Source: Macrolepiota albuminosa
Lineage: Eukaryota > Basidiomycota > Agaricomycetes > Agaricales > Agaricaceae
Reading direction: 5' to 3'
Assembly: GCA_027475525.1 (NCBI GenBank)
Contig: JAMWFC010000046.1
Coordinates: 1,426,001-1,490,000, forward strand
DNA: 64,000 bases
The notes under the pieces are model-generated. The model was not told where the DNA came from. It made no database searches and saw only the letters and a program-made list of their open reading frames with translations. A program made the position numbers and the translations under genes. Of this stretch, positions 1-12,494 are shown one piece after another. How positions within the stretch are numbered: position 1 is the first letter of the stretch; every line of letters begins with the position of its first letter.

Positions 1-1331
1 AAAAACGTACCGGGCGAACCAGCGAGGACACTGGCTCTCTTCGCATCTCGAGACGGGGTGACCGCACTCGTCGACACGCTCGCTCTCGCTCTTACGGTTC
101 CAACATTAAACCCAAGACTCGAATGCGATCTGTCCCTGTCGGTCCCAGCTGCAGGGTACTGATACTCGGACATCAAAATATGGCTCGACTGCGCTCTCGT
201 GCCTGTGGGCCTACCGTACGCATAACCATGCTCCCTCAGTCCATGGCCCACCTCCGATTTGGTTCCCCTCGTCTTGATCAGCGTCCTGGTGATGCCGGCA
301 CCGCGTCCTTTGATGGTCTCCTCTCCCTCACCATCATCATCATCACTCGCACTGTCATCACCATCCTCGTCCCCATCTGAATCGGCATAGGCAAGCGCAG
401 ACGACCTTTTCCTCGGCTGCTGTGTCTGTCCAGCCTGAGCATAAAGGGGCTGCGGACCTGGACTCGGGGCGCGCACAGAAGGTACAGGCGAGCCACCTGT
501 GCTGCGTCGCGCATGTGCCTCGCGGAACGCGGCGACAGAGATGCGCTGGAACGAATCGGTGCTTGTGCCTCGTTGGCGGGGGAGCGGGGCCGAGAAGGTG
601 GAACTTGTAGGCGAGAGACTGGTGGTAGGCGTAGAAAGGAATGTAGTATTATTTGTATTAGAGGGAGGGGGACCAACGTGTCTGAACGACTTGAGGTTAA
701 ACGACGAGTCTGTAGACGAAGGTGAAGCAGCAGGCGGCTTTGTGTTTGTGGGAGACGTGTTTTTGGGGACAGACTTGGACCAGTGAAAAAAGCCTGGTTT
801 CTTGGGGGGGACAGGGGCTGATGAGAGGGGGGATGATTCGTTGGGCAATGAACGCGTGGAAAGGGCGCTGTGTGGGTCTGCATAGGCAGCAAAGATGGCG
901 GACTTTGAGGGAGGAGGGCGCAGGCGGCGGACATCGACGTCGCTGGCGGTGGTGCTGGTGCTGCTGCGCGGGGATCGGACGTAAGAGGGGCGCGGGGGCG
1001 TGCTGAACTGTGAGTCGTGGCCCGTGCTCACGAACGACGTCGTCGAGGCGGCAGCGGCAGCGGCAGACTCAGACTGCTGCGGCTGCTGACGCTGCTTTTT
1101 GCGGGAAAACGGCAGGCGCAGCTTGCTTGTGCTGGCTGGGGCGACGGCGGGATACACGCCCCCGTACGCTCCTTCATGCTGCTGCACACTCCGCCCGTTC
1201 GGGCTCGACGGCAGATACCTGTCCGCAGTCACATAGTCTGTCGGTGATGAAAAGGCAGAGTCCGTCTCGCCACCCTCTTGCCTGGTGGCACGCTGCTTCT
1301 TTCTGCCAAAGAGGCCTGCCAGAGAAGGCAT
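1..1331 (-). CDS. Disordered Ser/Pro-rich hypothetical protein (5' part, runs off window)
   Basis: An uninterrupted minus-strand frame starts at the ATG at 1331 (MPSLAGLFGRKK...) and stays open to base 1, so about 443 residues are visible and the C-terminus lies outside the window. The N-terminus has two short basic Gly-Leu-Phe-type segments (LFGRKKQ, LPFSRKKQ). The rest is rich in Ser, Thr, Pro and Gln, with an FHWSKSVPKN segment near residue 165 and an acidic Asp-rich run near residue 320. No catalytic domain, signal peptide or membrane segment is visible, so it looks intrinsically disordered, perhaps a scaffold or regulator. I do not recognise the family. The long open frame with codon-like third-position bias supports a real gene; introns within it cannot be excluded. 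Confidence 0.65.
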   Translation of the reverse strand, partial: MPSLAGLFGRKKQRATRQEGGETDSAFSSPTDYVTADRYLPSSPNGRSVQQHEGAYGGVYPAVAPASTSKLRLPFSRKKQRQQPQQSESAAAAAASTTSFVSTGHDSQFSTPPRPSYVRSPRSSTSTTASDVDVRRLRPPPSKSAIFAAYADPHSALSTRSLPNESSPLSSAPVPPKKPGFFHWSKSVPKNTSPTNTKPPAASPSSTDSSFNLKSFRHVGPPPSNTNNTTFLSTPTTSLSPTSSTFSAPLPRQRGTSTDSFQRISVAAFREAHARRSTGGSPVPSVRAPSPGPQPLYAQAGQTQQPRKRSSALAYADSDGDEDGDDSASDDDDGEGEETIKGRGAGITRTLIKTRGTKSEVGHGLREHGYAYGRPTGTRAQSSHILMSEYQYPAAGTDRDRSHSSLGFNVGTVRARASVSTSAVTPSRDAKRASVLAGSPGTF

Positions 1332-2267
1332 GTCGACGGCGTGCTGGACAGCGAGCAGATAGCTGAGGTGACGATGAGAACAAAAGAAAAGGACTAGCGA
1401 GCCGTCGTCGCCCGTCGTCGTGCGTTTACGAAAAAGTTTGACAGGCTGACCAGAATAGGCATCCGGAGATTCTTCACGCGCACGTGTTATGTACTTTACA
1501 TCTCTAATTACTTTTTGTGCTATTCCTCCCCCTGCTCAGCATACCAGCTGCACACCATATCCATTCGTATTATTAACCAACTAACACCACACCCTGGGCC
1601 TCACATCATCCTCTTGGGAGCCTCACCTTACCCCCGACTCGGATGCATGTCGAGATGAGCATAACTGACACCTCCGTCCCAGGACTGACAGTCGCTGAGA
1701 GCAATCCTCCTCTCCATCATTCCACATGGCGGCTAGTATCAGAAAACCCGTCGGCATGTTTATGATTGACACATGTACATGTTCTTCCAAGGAATCCTCG
1801 CAGTGCTTCTTCTTCCATGTCGACATACACGGCTCCACGTCCCGGGTGCAGATACTCCGCATCCTCAAGCTCCAAGTCATGCGCGTCCATTCACGACGTC
1901 TCAACTCGGGTCCCCTAAATAAACTTGCCGAAACAACCATCATCCACCATGTGGTGGAGCGCACAATGGCCGTGCATCACCGAAATACCAAGAACAAAAA
2001 TTTAAATAAACATCGGCAAGAGTTATACTCTAACGCAAGTTTTTGATCTTATCACGAAACCCCTACTCCCATCAGAGGGACTTTTCTGTATCGACGACAA
2101 GCGATATAAGTATGTAAAACTCTATAGATCGTCCAAGAGAGTCCACATCTGAATCGGGTTGCCGATCCCCCTCACATGGATGGAGCAGGTCTAACCTTGT
2201 CTGAGCTGAGCCAACACAGCGAGATTGATTCACGCAATCATGCATCACCGTCCCGTCCCGGGTATTT
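1332..2267. other. Intergenic, no gene seen
   Basis: This stretch presumably contains the upstream region of the gene starting at 1331. Short frames occur on both strands but none has coding character, a clear start context or plausible introns. Confidence 0.5.
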
Positions 2268-2421
2268 TGAACTCTAACTTTGTCCCCCGCCTTGAATGTA
2301 ACGTATATTTCCTCTCACGGTGCGCCACAAATTGTAACCCAATCTGAACTCTAACTTTGTCCCCCGCCTTGAATGTAACGTATATTTCCTCTCACGGTGC
2401 GCCACAAATTGTAACCCAATC
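2268..2421. repeat. Exact tandem duplication, 2 x 77 bp
   Basis: Bases 2268-2344 and 2345-2421 are identical. The 77-bp period is shared by six other duplications in this window, which points to an assembly overlap rather than a biological repeat. Confidence 0.95.
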
Positions 2422-2519
2422 CACCTCGGTATCCTCTCCATGACGCCCAGACTACTTCGACAGATCGGACATGTAGCATGTAGAGGCCCCCAAGTCGAGT
2501 AGACCCCGCCTGACATAGG

Positions 2520-3480
2520 GCGGCAGGCAAAAAAAAAGAAATCCAAAAAAAAAAAAAGATTCCTCCATGAGTCATTCAGTCCATTCAACCACGCACGCAT
2601 GCATGCATGCATGTACGACATCACCCCCTGTCGAATCGAACACCGCGCAACGAAAAGGAAACTCAAAAGCCTGAACAACGCGAGGCGAGGGAGGGTACAC
2701 ACATTCGCATTCGCGGCGCCACATGCCCACTTATACCATTCCTCCTGTACATCCTATCCATATCCATATCCCATCCATATCCTATCCAACCCTATCCATA
2801 TCCTATCCTATCCTATTCTATCCCATTCTATTCTATCATACATTCCTTACCCGACTCTTTCCAAACCACGAATACCACTCTCATCAGCCCGAGCCCACCG
2901 GTCGACTCGAATTCCATACATAATTCCAGAAAAACCATCTCCGTTCCGTTCGATCCGGGTGAGTCGGGGTGGGGTCGGGATCGGGTCGGGGGTCAATACA
3001 TACATATGTAGCTCTCTTCGTCCTCTGACGAATATGGATGGCTTTTCTGGAATACTTTTCAGATGTACAGCTATGGGAGTATTTTACGATTACGATCACG
3101 ATCACGATCACGATTACGCTTACACTTTACACTGCATTACATTATATTACATTACGAGACAATGTGCTGTATCCGTCATACCGTATAACCAGAGCGCTCT
3201 GTTGACATTCATACATGCAGTACGACACAGGGTTTTAAGATAAGATAGGAATACATTCACATGGACAGGACAGCATTTCTGAAGCTCGAATCAAAGACAC
3301 CCGATCCGAACTGTCGACTTTGATATACACACACACACACACCTAAGCTCTAAATCTCCTATGAAACCGGAGTAACGCTTGCTACGTTGTCTCTTTCCCA
3401 ACACTCCTTTCTTTCCTTTCTTTATTTCTCTTCTGTTTTTTTCTTCTTTTTTTTTTTTTTTATCATTCACAATTTTTATC
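2520..3480. repeat. Cluster of simple and low-complexity repeats
   Basis: The region contains A-runs around 2530-2560, a GCAT repeat at 2598-2613, a TATCC/TATTC pyrimidine microsatellite at about 2751-2840, a GATCAC/GATTAC repeat at about 3086-3120, a CA repeat near 3330 and a T-run near 3450. Open frames across it are repeat translations (such as alternating Tyr/Pro/Ile/Ser) and are not genes. Confidence 0.85.
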
Positions 3481-4228
3481 ATTCACGAGACACCTACCTG
3501 GACTCACGTACATATAACATATAACATATCACAGACATCCACGCCAAGCTAAATTACCTACTACACTTAACTTTACTGAGATTATACTTAGGTTGATCTG
3601 CATAGGTACTTACAATTACACTCAAATATAGTCAGTTGTTTACGCGAGACTGCGGATTATACTTACGTTGATTTGATTGTAATTTCCGACAATCATGGGA
3701 GAAAGAAAATGGTGACAATGGGGTATAATATTAATGAAAGGGTGGGGCGACTTGTGGTGTCCTTGATTAACGTATCGCAACACTCCAAAATTGGAATGCA
3801 CGAAGTGGCGAGCACAGAAATTTCGCCTTGCAATGTCATCAGCAGCGAACGAGAATTCCAAAAAAAAACAACGCAGGCAAAGGTGCCAAACACCTACGTT
3901 TTGTCTGTTTTGTTCGACGGGGTCATCGAAACCTCTTATCCTCTTTGACAGTATCCCTGAGCATAGTTATCGAGCTTGGCTTTTCTCAAAACAATAAATT
4001 CCCGCAAGGACAATAACCTCCAGCTCTCCACAAGACAATACATATTCTCTTTTTCAGACAATATCTAAATATCATACCCTGACTCGATCACTCATCGCGC
4101 GCCCTGACAAAGACACATCACCGATCTTATGCCTCGAGAACAATTAGCGCTTCCTATTTTGGCCTAACCACGTCCGCCACTTGACCTAATATAGTAAATA
4201 CACCTCTCCCGCCATCCTTGTTCCCGTA
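3481..4228. other. Intergenic, no gene seen
   Basis: AT-rich sequence with only short frames on both strands. No domain, tRNA or repeat was recognised. Confidence 0.45.
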
Positions 4229-4230
4229 CC

Positions 4231-4854
4231 TTGCAATCAGGCTCACCCAATCCCAAAACGTATAAGAACCCTCTGAACAGGATCCAAAAGTCCCCAGGAT
4301 CACACAGAACCTATATTCACCTCACCTCATCTCAATGGATTCTTTCGTCGCCCTCAACCTCTCTTCCAACCCCACTGATTTCCAGCCTGTCAACCAAGAG
4401 ACCGGATCTCAATGGATTCTTTCGTCGCCCTCAACCTCTCTTCCAACCCCACTGATTTCCAGCCTGTCAACCAAGAGACCGGCGGTGACGGCAGTCAACA
4501 ATCATATTGCATCGTTGCTTAAACACTCGCGCCACGGCGGCATACCATTGATTATTCCTCTGTAAGCTTTTTTAAGACGCTCTTTATGCCGATCTGCACT
4601 TACATTTGATTGGACAGTTAACCGACTCTCTTCTAATCGATATTCGTATTTATCTATCTTCGTTCGAAGGGAGATTGGACTTGAAAGACTTTTGTGGATA
4701 TGGATACCAGTTATTATATTACCTTTTGAACTCTTTGGGTGGAACGGTCGTCTTTGGTTCTCGTCGAAGTAACTTGCGTTGGAAATTCAGCGGATTTATT
4801 GATTCTTACGGGCGTGATCATGCTCTCACAGCAAATGCGAATCCATCGAGCTAG
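4231..4854 (+). other. Possible short spliced gene disrupted by the 77-bp duplication
   Basis: Two readings compete. One starts at the ATG at 4335 (MDSFVALNLSSNPTDF...), which looks like a natural N-terminus, but with one repeat copy removed it stops after about 36 residues. The other is a frame ending in IPLIIP at about 4563, followed by a plausible GTAAGC...ACAG intron ending near 4617, that would continue to a stop near 4782. The duplication at 4329-4482 shifts the frame, so neither model can be settled from the sequence. No family is recognised. Confidence 0.2.
4329..4482. repeat. Exact tandem duplication, 2 x 77 bp
   Basis: Bases 4329-4405 and 4406-4482 are identical, with no extension of the identity on either side. 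Same period as the other six duplications in the window. Confidence 0.95.
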
Positions 4855-4982
4855 AACCATATCAAGTCGCTGTGGACGACATGGGTGACATCATGAGTTG
4901 TTGATGATTTAATCCAAAAATGGAACATTTAGGAGAGAAACGCATTCTGCGTTAGAATACAATGTGTCCTCGGTGCTTAGAA

Positions 4983-6828
4983 AGATATCTCACACACAGC
5001 ATGCCTAGGTGAAAGAGTCAGAACTTTATATCCCACACAACGTCCCCACAGAAACCGTACTGACAGATCGGAAAATGAGTATTCTGCACAAGTATAAGGA
5101 AACATGCCGCGGTAACATTGAAGGTTATAACGAGAAAAGCTCGCGAGCCCTGACGGAGAATGTTCAACAAGGCCAGGCATTTACATAAATTACCTAGCTG
5201 ATGAACCTCGAGATTTTTAACGCAGAAGCAGACGTGAATATCAACGCGAAGCAACGAGTGAAAATCACGGAGAAATAGCCTAGGCATGATATAAACGTTG
5301 AGGGCACGGGACCCATCGCTCCTCAACTGAAATATCTCTCCCACAAATTCCAGAGAGACAGATTGTTATGATGACGCGTACAACCGAGGACTGTAGACCT
5401 TCTAAAAGCAGTAGAGATATAACACGGAGAGGAATTCACACCTACTTGAAAGCCCAATGTGATCTTTTCCTCACGAAGCTATAAACAAAAATCCTTGGAC
5501 CATCGTGCGTAGGTCCGGATACTACTAGCGTGAGAGTCGAAGCAACACACAAAGCTTAGGTATTTTAGGATGCCCGCAGTAGAATGGAGAGAATACATGT
5601 GGTATTCCCTTCCCAGACGATGTCTTTGGCTCTTCTGCGACGATTATGTCATTTACTCCGTAAGGAGTGGTCAGGATGTCAATCGAGATTATAATGAAAA
5701 CGAGTTCACGTTTTCGACATTGTGCTGCTAAGCCCAGAGATTAAGTCAAAGGATTTGGGAGTGATCAGAGGCCAACGACCAAGACCAAGTACAACGCAAG
5801 TACAAGCCTATTCAATGGCAGTCTGAGAGGCATGACGTAGAGCATACAGATGCATTTTTCTGAGCTGTCCTCACGAGGCTATCACCTGCACTACGATATG
5901 GGTCGCTGTGTGAATACTCACACGTGCACCTAGAATTTGAACAGGGTCGAGATCAGAAACAACGTATCAAAGTAACAAACTCGCGATATTCGCGGGAAAA
6001 GAACGAGGTGTGATTCTTGCTATCCATCTAGATGCAATCGTGCTATGATATCCATGATTTTAAGGAAACCCGTACACGAAGCCTGAACTTCATTAGATAG
6101 AGCCTTCGTAGCATAAGTCCGTGACATCATGGGTGCAAAACCAAATCCATGGCGTTTGAGGGTGGCCTTTGAAGTTCCCGTAAAAGGAAAGACTCAGACA
6201 AAGTAAAGTAATAAAATTAAACAAGTTGAAGGATCTATCGGATAGCAAATATTCTCACGGAAGAGTAGACAGTTCTTCTACCCAAGAATTACTTGTCAAC
6301 GCCAGTTCACTCTCTTGACGACTCTCTATTCAGCTGGAAGACCACCCATGACCCACTGAATACTCATGAGTGCCGAGAGTGACCGAGTTTATATCAGAAA
6401 AACAAACACGAACACCATGATTGCACAAATAGCAAGTCCTCCAAGGCCATCTTGACTGCCATAGCAACCTTGGAATGTTGACACGATCGTCCATCACGAA
6501 GGCCTTGAGCTAAAGAATATTTAGAATTTTCAAACCTCAGGCAGACGTCGAAGGATATGTATTATAAGTGCAGTAAAGGAGACTATCGTCTTTTCCATAC
6601 GTATAAGCGTCTCGGGGTAACAGGTATTCACGGGTCACAGGAATCTGGGTGAAACGTAGATGTAAATGGGATAAGTATGTATGAAGGTCGTGAAGTAGAG
6701 AAGGAAGACAAAAAAATATGTAGACGCGCGGAAATGCGCGGGGTCCTGTCATGGAAAAAGTACTCACAATCTGAATAAAGAGTAAAGAACAAGACAGTCA
6801 ACAAAAAGAAAAGTGTGAGAAAGTCCAT
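4983..6828 (-). other. No convincing gene; weak minus-strand exon candidates
   Basis: On the minus strand an ATG at 6828 opens a very hydrophobic 20-residue segment (MDFLTLFFLLTVLFFTLYSD) followed directly by a canonical GTGAGT donor. Near 6420-6470 a short frame reads GLGGLAICAIMVFVFVFLI and a stop, and 5018-5344 holds a hydrophobic 108-residue frame. I could not join these with consistent splice phases. This may be a decayed small membrane-protein gene or chance. Confidence 0.15.
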
Positions 6829-6937
6829 TTACTCTTCTATACAGGGGGATATCGAAGTTGCAAAAAGTCGTAAGTGTAATGTTTTTTGAATATCGTCAAG
6901 TGTCTTGTTGTCCTATCCAATCCGATCCAATAACTAC

Positions 6938-9900
6938 TCAACTGTCGCCTTGGTAACCAGGCTGTGGTGGTGCTGCCCCCGGCGGCAGAGTAAACCCTAG
7001 AGAATTCCTGGAGTATCGATTTTGTGGTGGCGCCTGCGAGTTAGGTCTTTGCCTTCCTTGCCGCGAAACCCTGCGTACGCCCTCGGGCCCGGGGACCGGC
7101 CCAGAGTCCGTCAGACGCACACCACGATTACCATACACCGACGGGCGGTTGTTTGGGTTTGCTCCAATATTTGAACTCATTGCATCATCGTTGGCATAAT
7201 CAGGGCTCCACGACTGCTGAGGATAGTCGTCGTACGTCATAGCCGTAGGGGTAGAGACAACGGAGCGGAAGGGATTCTGTATGTCCTGCTGTGGGCTAGG
7301 ATTCGTATATACAGGCGAATTTAGTCGCTGGGTCGAAATGCTTGGGACGGACTCGACAGAATCGTGACCGGCCGAGAATGAGTGATGGGGACTTGGGATG
7401 AGGCGGTTGTGTGCAGCCGAGGAGCCCGAGTCGGAAACGTCTTCACTGTTTCGAGACATGCCCACCGTTGAAGTGGAAGACATAAGTGGTCGGTTCACAG
7501 CAAGGGGGGCAGGGAGCATAAGAAGGGCGTTCGAGTCGTGCCGTGAGCGTGGGTTAAGGTATTGGCTCGTGTCTACTGTGCTGTTATCGTTGTAATTAGC
7601 CGAGTTTTGTGCATGAGTGGCGTCCGACGTTGACGCAATCGAGTATCGATTACTGTCCGCCCTAGGAGTAACAGTCAGTGACCAACTAGATTAAAAATTA
7701 TAGAATATACTTCTTTTCATAGAACGCCGAATCCCTCGACTGCGTCCCACTCTTCCACCTCCGATCCCTCTCAAACTCAGCCCACCTCTTCATAACGATA
7801 TGCGTCGAATCAAACTCTCCCTCCTTATCTCCAGTCTCCGCCTTATCCGCACCCTCAACCTTTCTCGTCTGACCCCACGAGAAATCATCAAAGTGCCAGA
7901 ATGCATACGCTGGTAAGATACCATTCCAAATCGGGAGCGAAATAAGGTACACGACCATCCATCCGACGTAGGCAACTTTGCGCGAGGTGACGACAATGAG
8001 TACACCCGGAAGACCGAGCACAATGGCGAGGAGAATGAGAGGAATTGTGGTGTTTGGACCACCGGGGATGATTGAGGAGATGATGAGGTAAAGAGTGAAA
8101 GCAATGGCAGCAGGAAGGACAAGTGTGCCCGCAAGTTCCATACCGACAACAAATTGCATTGAGAAACAGAACGTGCCACAAAGATCGCGGACGAGTACGA
8201 GTTCAGCAAGGTTATGAATGGTCGAGTTAATCCAGCGTCTACGCTGCGAGAGCAGGACACGGAAGGTATCCGGGACAATAGTCTTGCAGACAGCTTGTGG
8301 GCAAAACATATTTTTGCGTTTAGGGAAGGTTTTGAGTAAAAGGGTGGTGAGGTATCGATCTTCACCAAGGAGGAGCAAATTCTTCTTGTGTAGCGTGTCG
8401 ACAACGTTCTCGGAGTAGTGTTCAATAATGTCAGGATTCGCAAGAATAGGCACCCAATATCCAGAATCGCCTTTCGGGGCTTTAACGCGGTACATACTGA
8501 AGCAACCCGGCAAACAAGTGACACCACCAAACATAGACTCGAACGCCTTCGTCATGTGGTGTGAGATGTAGTACTCAAAGACTGTTATCAAGTTAAAACA
8601 TTCAAGCGAGGGAAGATAAGGATCCACTTACCCTGCATCATTGTTACAAAGGTCTCAGCCTTATTAGCAATCTTCGTCTCCCCACAAAGCCCCATGATCT
8701 CCTCATCATGCACCATACAACTAACCATCCTCGTCATCGAATCCGGGAACACCTTCGTATCCGCATCAACACACAAAATTAGTTCGTACCGATCCGGACT
8801 AATGCCCGTCACCCTCCATATTGAATTGAAGAACTCATACTCAAACGTCGTCATCCTCTCGTCGAACATGACCTTTTGCAAAAAAGCCATAAGCACGATC
8901 TGACTGTCACGCTTTCCACGATTTCCGGGCTTGGCTTCGTTCGCCTCAAGCGGGTTGCCGACCTTGGCAACGAGGACCATCGGTACGCGTTGTTGCTTCG
9001 AGCGTTCAACCGTCGCATCGTCGTACTCGTAGAAACCCGCATACACCTTCGCCATGTTATGTCTTTTATGCCCATCCGCGATCGCCACATATGAATGAGG
9101 CTCGACCTCATGCGGGGGAATAATAAAATCCTTCATCATCCCCAAACATATTTCCGGCGTCGTAAGATCGTTGCCCTCACCCTTCACCATTCCATCAGCA
9201 ATGACAAGGATAAGCTTATGGCTATTCGGATAATCTGTCGTCGCAAGGGAGTCAAGTGTCGTGCGTAGACCCTCAACTGACTCGGAGTACGCAGTCACGA
9301 GGCACATAGTATGCGCAAGTGGGAAATTGAACGGCTCGTAATCCGGCGGTGGCTGGGGAACAACGTTATGAAGCGGCCACGGGCAAGGTGATTCGGCAAG
9401 AGACATCGTGCTTCGTGATTGGCGATACGCCGGAGATTCCGGTGGCGTGCCCCTCCCATGCTTACCAGTACTTGAATACATAGTTGACCGCTTCCAATTA
9501 GCCGTCGATGAGGAATCCAGCATACCATACTGAGTTGACGGTCGCTGGCCAGACTTTAGAAGAATGTTATCTGACGGAGTGAAGCGTGAGTGACTGGGAA
9601 GGAACGTCTTTCGTTTCTCCCTATGTCCAATACCATTCTTGTTGACATTTGGACGGTACTCGCTCGGCGCCGGTCGATAAATATCATTGGACCAATTCTC
9701 GATCTCTGCAGAGCGTTGCATGCGTTGTTCATATGTTTCCCTTTCGAAGTTCCCGATCCTCCAGGAAAAAAACCAGGCGAACATGACGGCCATGACGAAA
9801 CGGATGGCGACGACTCCGATAATGAAGATGAGGGAGAGGTAGAGGACGACGGAGGAGGCGACGCAGCCAATACTGTTTGTGTCTATGAAGCCGATCGTAA

Positions 9901-11477
9901 CGAGGTCCTGTAAACAATGTCCAATGTGTTGTTGACCCGTACGAACAAAGAGCATAGTGAGATCCTTGCTGTCATAAGTACCGTTTGGAGTCTTCATGGC
10001 GTCAAAGAGCGTCGGATAGTTGACCTGAGCCCTGCTAAGCCAATTCAATTTGTTGAGATCAAGGACGGACCTTTTTACGACCATTAACAGCTTAACAAAG
10101 GAAATTCAAAAAGACGACGTACGACTCATAAACGGCTAGGTTGCGGTTGGAGTTATGAACATCATCCCAAGTATAATACACTTGACCCATGGGTCTCATT
10201 GAATTAAACAAAGTCTTGGCTGAAGACGTTATGTGACAGCTGAAGCTGGTCTCGTATCCTGTGATATTGGCTCCCTGATTCCCTAACTGGCTGTAAATGT
10301 TACAGGGAAAATACCAGTCGAGGGAGTTGCCGGATCCAGTAATACTTGAGCTTGACGACTTGGTGACAATCCCAAGGCATTTCTCGTTGACTTTTTGGAA
10401 CAAAAAGGAGGCGTCGTTCCCAGCGGCGTTCCAACTACCATCGAGAACAGGATTCGATTCGCCATCAAAAGTTGAGCCTACGGCGGGGTGCTTAAACTTT
10501 GAGAAGTCATAGTCGTAACCGTTTATGACGAGAGAACTATTTCCAATGAAACCATCGCCGATCGCACCTCCGTGGAACCGATTAGGGGGTGTACCGCACA
10601 CACTTTCCGTAAAGCCGAATGTGAGGAAACCCACTCCAGCCATGAGAACAAGAATGAGGCTGATTAGTCCCATCTTCTCTCGCCATGCTCGCTGTTGCTC
10701 GGGTGAACGTAGACCTAGATGTTCAGAAACGACGGTCATAATTTATTTCGTGATATTGAGGTTCAGCAGAAACATACCGCAGGCTCTCATAAGTGCCGGT
10801 GGGACGAGAAATGTAATGATAAAGCAGTATGTCATCCACGGCCCACCTGGTCCTGGTCCTCTCCAACAACCTTTCTTCTTGAGGACATTGTTCGGAATGG
10901 GAGTGAGACCTGAGGGGCGTTTCCTGCGAAGGGTTGCATTACGTTTGAAGAGCGCCAAACCGGACTCATGTTGGTCTTCTTCACGGCCAAGAAGTGAACG
11001 ACCTCTTCGTAAGTGTTCTCGCGGATAATTACCAGTTGCTAGGCAAGAAGTAAAATCAAAAAAATCGGGCAAAATGTTACGACACATACTAGACGGCATT
11101 ACCCCAATTCCCTGGCTTCTGTCTTCCATTTGTGTTACACGAGTTCGATAATGCCATTGTCGATGACCTGGTTCAATTTTTTCTCGCTCTGGCCGGACTA
11201 AACTCCTCTTTCGGGCCACTCTCTCAGGGTCAAAATACTCTGCCGCACTCTCTGCGTCGGCGTTGGGTGAAAGATGTGACTGGTATGCAGATGGCATGGT
11301 CCTTTGCCGCGGTTGGCCTGGGCGGTCACCACGTTCCTGGACCTGAAAGGAAACATTGCCTCTAGGACCTTCGCTGGGAGAGAAGGTCGGGTTCCTTGGT
11401 GGACCCTGCGACCTAGACTGCGACTGAGTGGCTGGCCTGGCTGCGCGAGGCGGCCTTTGGTCGCTCCTGTACTCCAT
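6938..11477 (-). CDS. Chitin synthase, class IV (Chs3-like)
   Basis: A processive family 2 glycosyltransferase of the plasma membrane that makes cell-wall chitin from UDP-GlcNAc. My model has six exons (11477-11090, 11038-10778, 10714-10123, 10070-8632, 8581-7711, 7661-6938), all with GT-AG introns of 49-63 nt, giving 1424 residues in frame. A disordered N-terminus of about 190 residues precedes two membrane segments (about 198-214 and 231-251), a luminal region, and another membrane segment before the catalytic domain. That domain shows VTAYSE, the VDADTK motif, LGEDRYLTT and the chitin-synthase signature QRRRW (about residues 1007-1011), followed by C-terminal membrane helices and a Pro/Ser-rich tail. 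There is no myosin motor, which argues against class V/VII. An in-frame upstream ATG at 11717 exists, but the sequence between is CT-rich and UTR-like. Confidence 0.93.
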
Positions 11478-12494
11478 GACGGCGTAATGGGAATGCTCAG
11501 AACGGTGAGTCGACAGAGAAAAGGAGAGAGGTCGGGAAGGGAGGGAGGGAGGGTGTGAGGGAGAAGAGAGCGTGCAAGCTAACGATGGTTTGTCTCGCTT
11601 ACTGTTAGACAAACTCACGAAGGCGGCAAAACGAGGTCGATGCCGTTTAATCACCGGACCTTTCCGTTTTCGGCAATGCTTACTCTGTGCTGTGCCCAAC
11701 CGTGAAACAAAGCTCATATGTAGTGGTCACTAAAAACTGCTCTCTATATCATCATGTGCATCCTGCGCTGCGTAAGACTGTTGACGGTTGATGCCATTGA
11801 TACCATATATCATCGACTCCAACGTGTTGCATGGGTGCACGTTTGTCAAAAATTTTTCGATCCGATCTCACATCTCTTAGCAGCCGTTTGTTTTCTCAGC
11901 CTCCGAAGTTGACGGCACGCAGCGCCCTTGTCCTTACCGCACTCCAGACGTTAGTGCTATGAGCTCTTATCAATGGACCTTGCCTCGTGCAGTCAATGCT
12001 TTAAAAGGATCGCGCATGATTGATACAAACTAGCAGCGAGGTTACATCGAATCTTTGTGAAATCCTACCGAGTTTCAACTATATTCAACCGCCTCATGCC
12101 GCCTTCCCCGACTCGAGCGCAGCGTGGATAGAACATGAGGATTACCACGATTGTGATTGCTACTGGGGTTTACAGCGCGATTACACAACGAAACATCGAC
12201 TTGACATTGACACTTTCGACTGGTTAAGTTTTGAACGTTCTTGCTCATCGATCATCCTCCAAGTGCGAACGCCCTACAATTTGATAACGAAAGTGGAACA
12301 TGCTTTTTACGGGAAGTCCTTTTAGTGTATGATGCACACGTCGTGCTTTAGGCCCCCTACAGCGTTGAGAAAAAATAAAGTGACTATTTCGTTCAGTTGT
12401 AAATCGGACATGGTCTCCTCAGTAGAGAAACCTCGAATGAAGAATAAAAGTCCTAATCACTGTGATATCTCCTGCAAAACAATCCACATTCCGT
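11478..12494. other. Upstream region of the chitin synthase gene and repeat flank
   Basis: CT/GA-rich sequence directly upstream of 11477 fits a leader and promoter. From about 12027 the sequence resembles 13780-13980, i.e. it is part of the local tandem duplication. No separate gene seen. Confidence 0.5.

Noticed and set aside
278..934. Long minus-strand frame of 218 residues in another phase at the left end
   Set aside because: It is an alternate reading of the GC-rich disordered gene 1-1331; the other phase stays open for the full 1.3 kb with a better start.
2268..2421. Biological minisatellite or transposon target duplications as the cause of the 77-bp repeats
   Set aside because: Seven unrelated loci share precisely the same length with no mismatch; an assembly overlap explains this more simply.
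2599..3243. Several overlapping frames up to 214 residues
   Set aside because: They translate pyrimidine and dinucleotide microsatellites into repetitive Ser/Tyr/Pro/Ile text with no domain.
11478..11717. Longer N-terminus for the chitin synthase from the ATG at 11717
   Set aside because: The intervening sequence is a CT-rich leader-like tract, and the start at 11477 gives a natural N-terminus.
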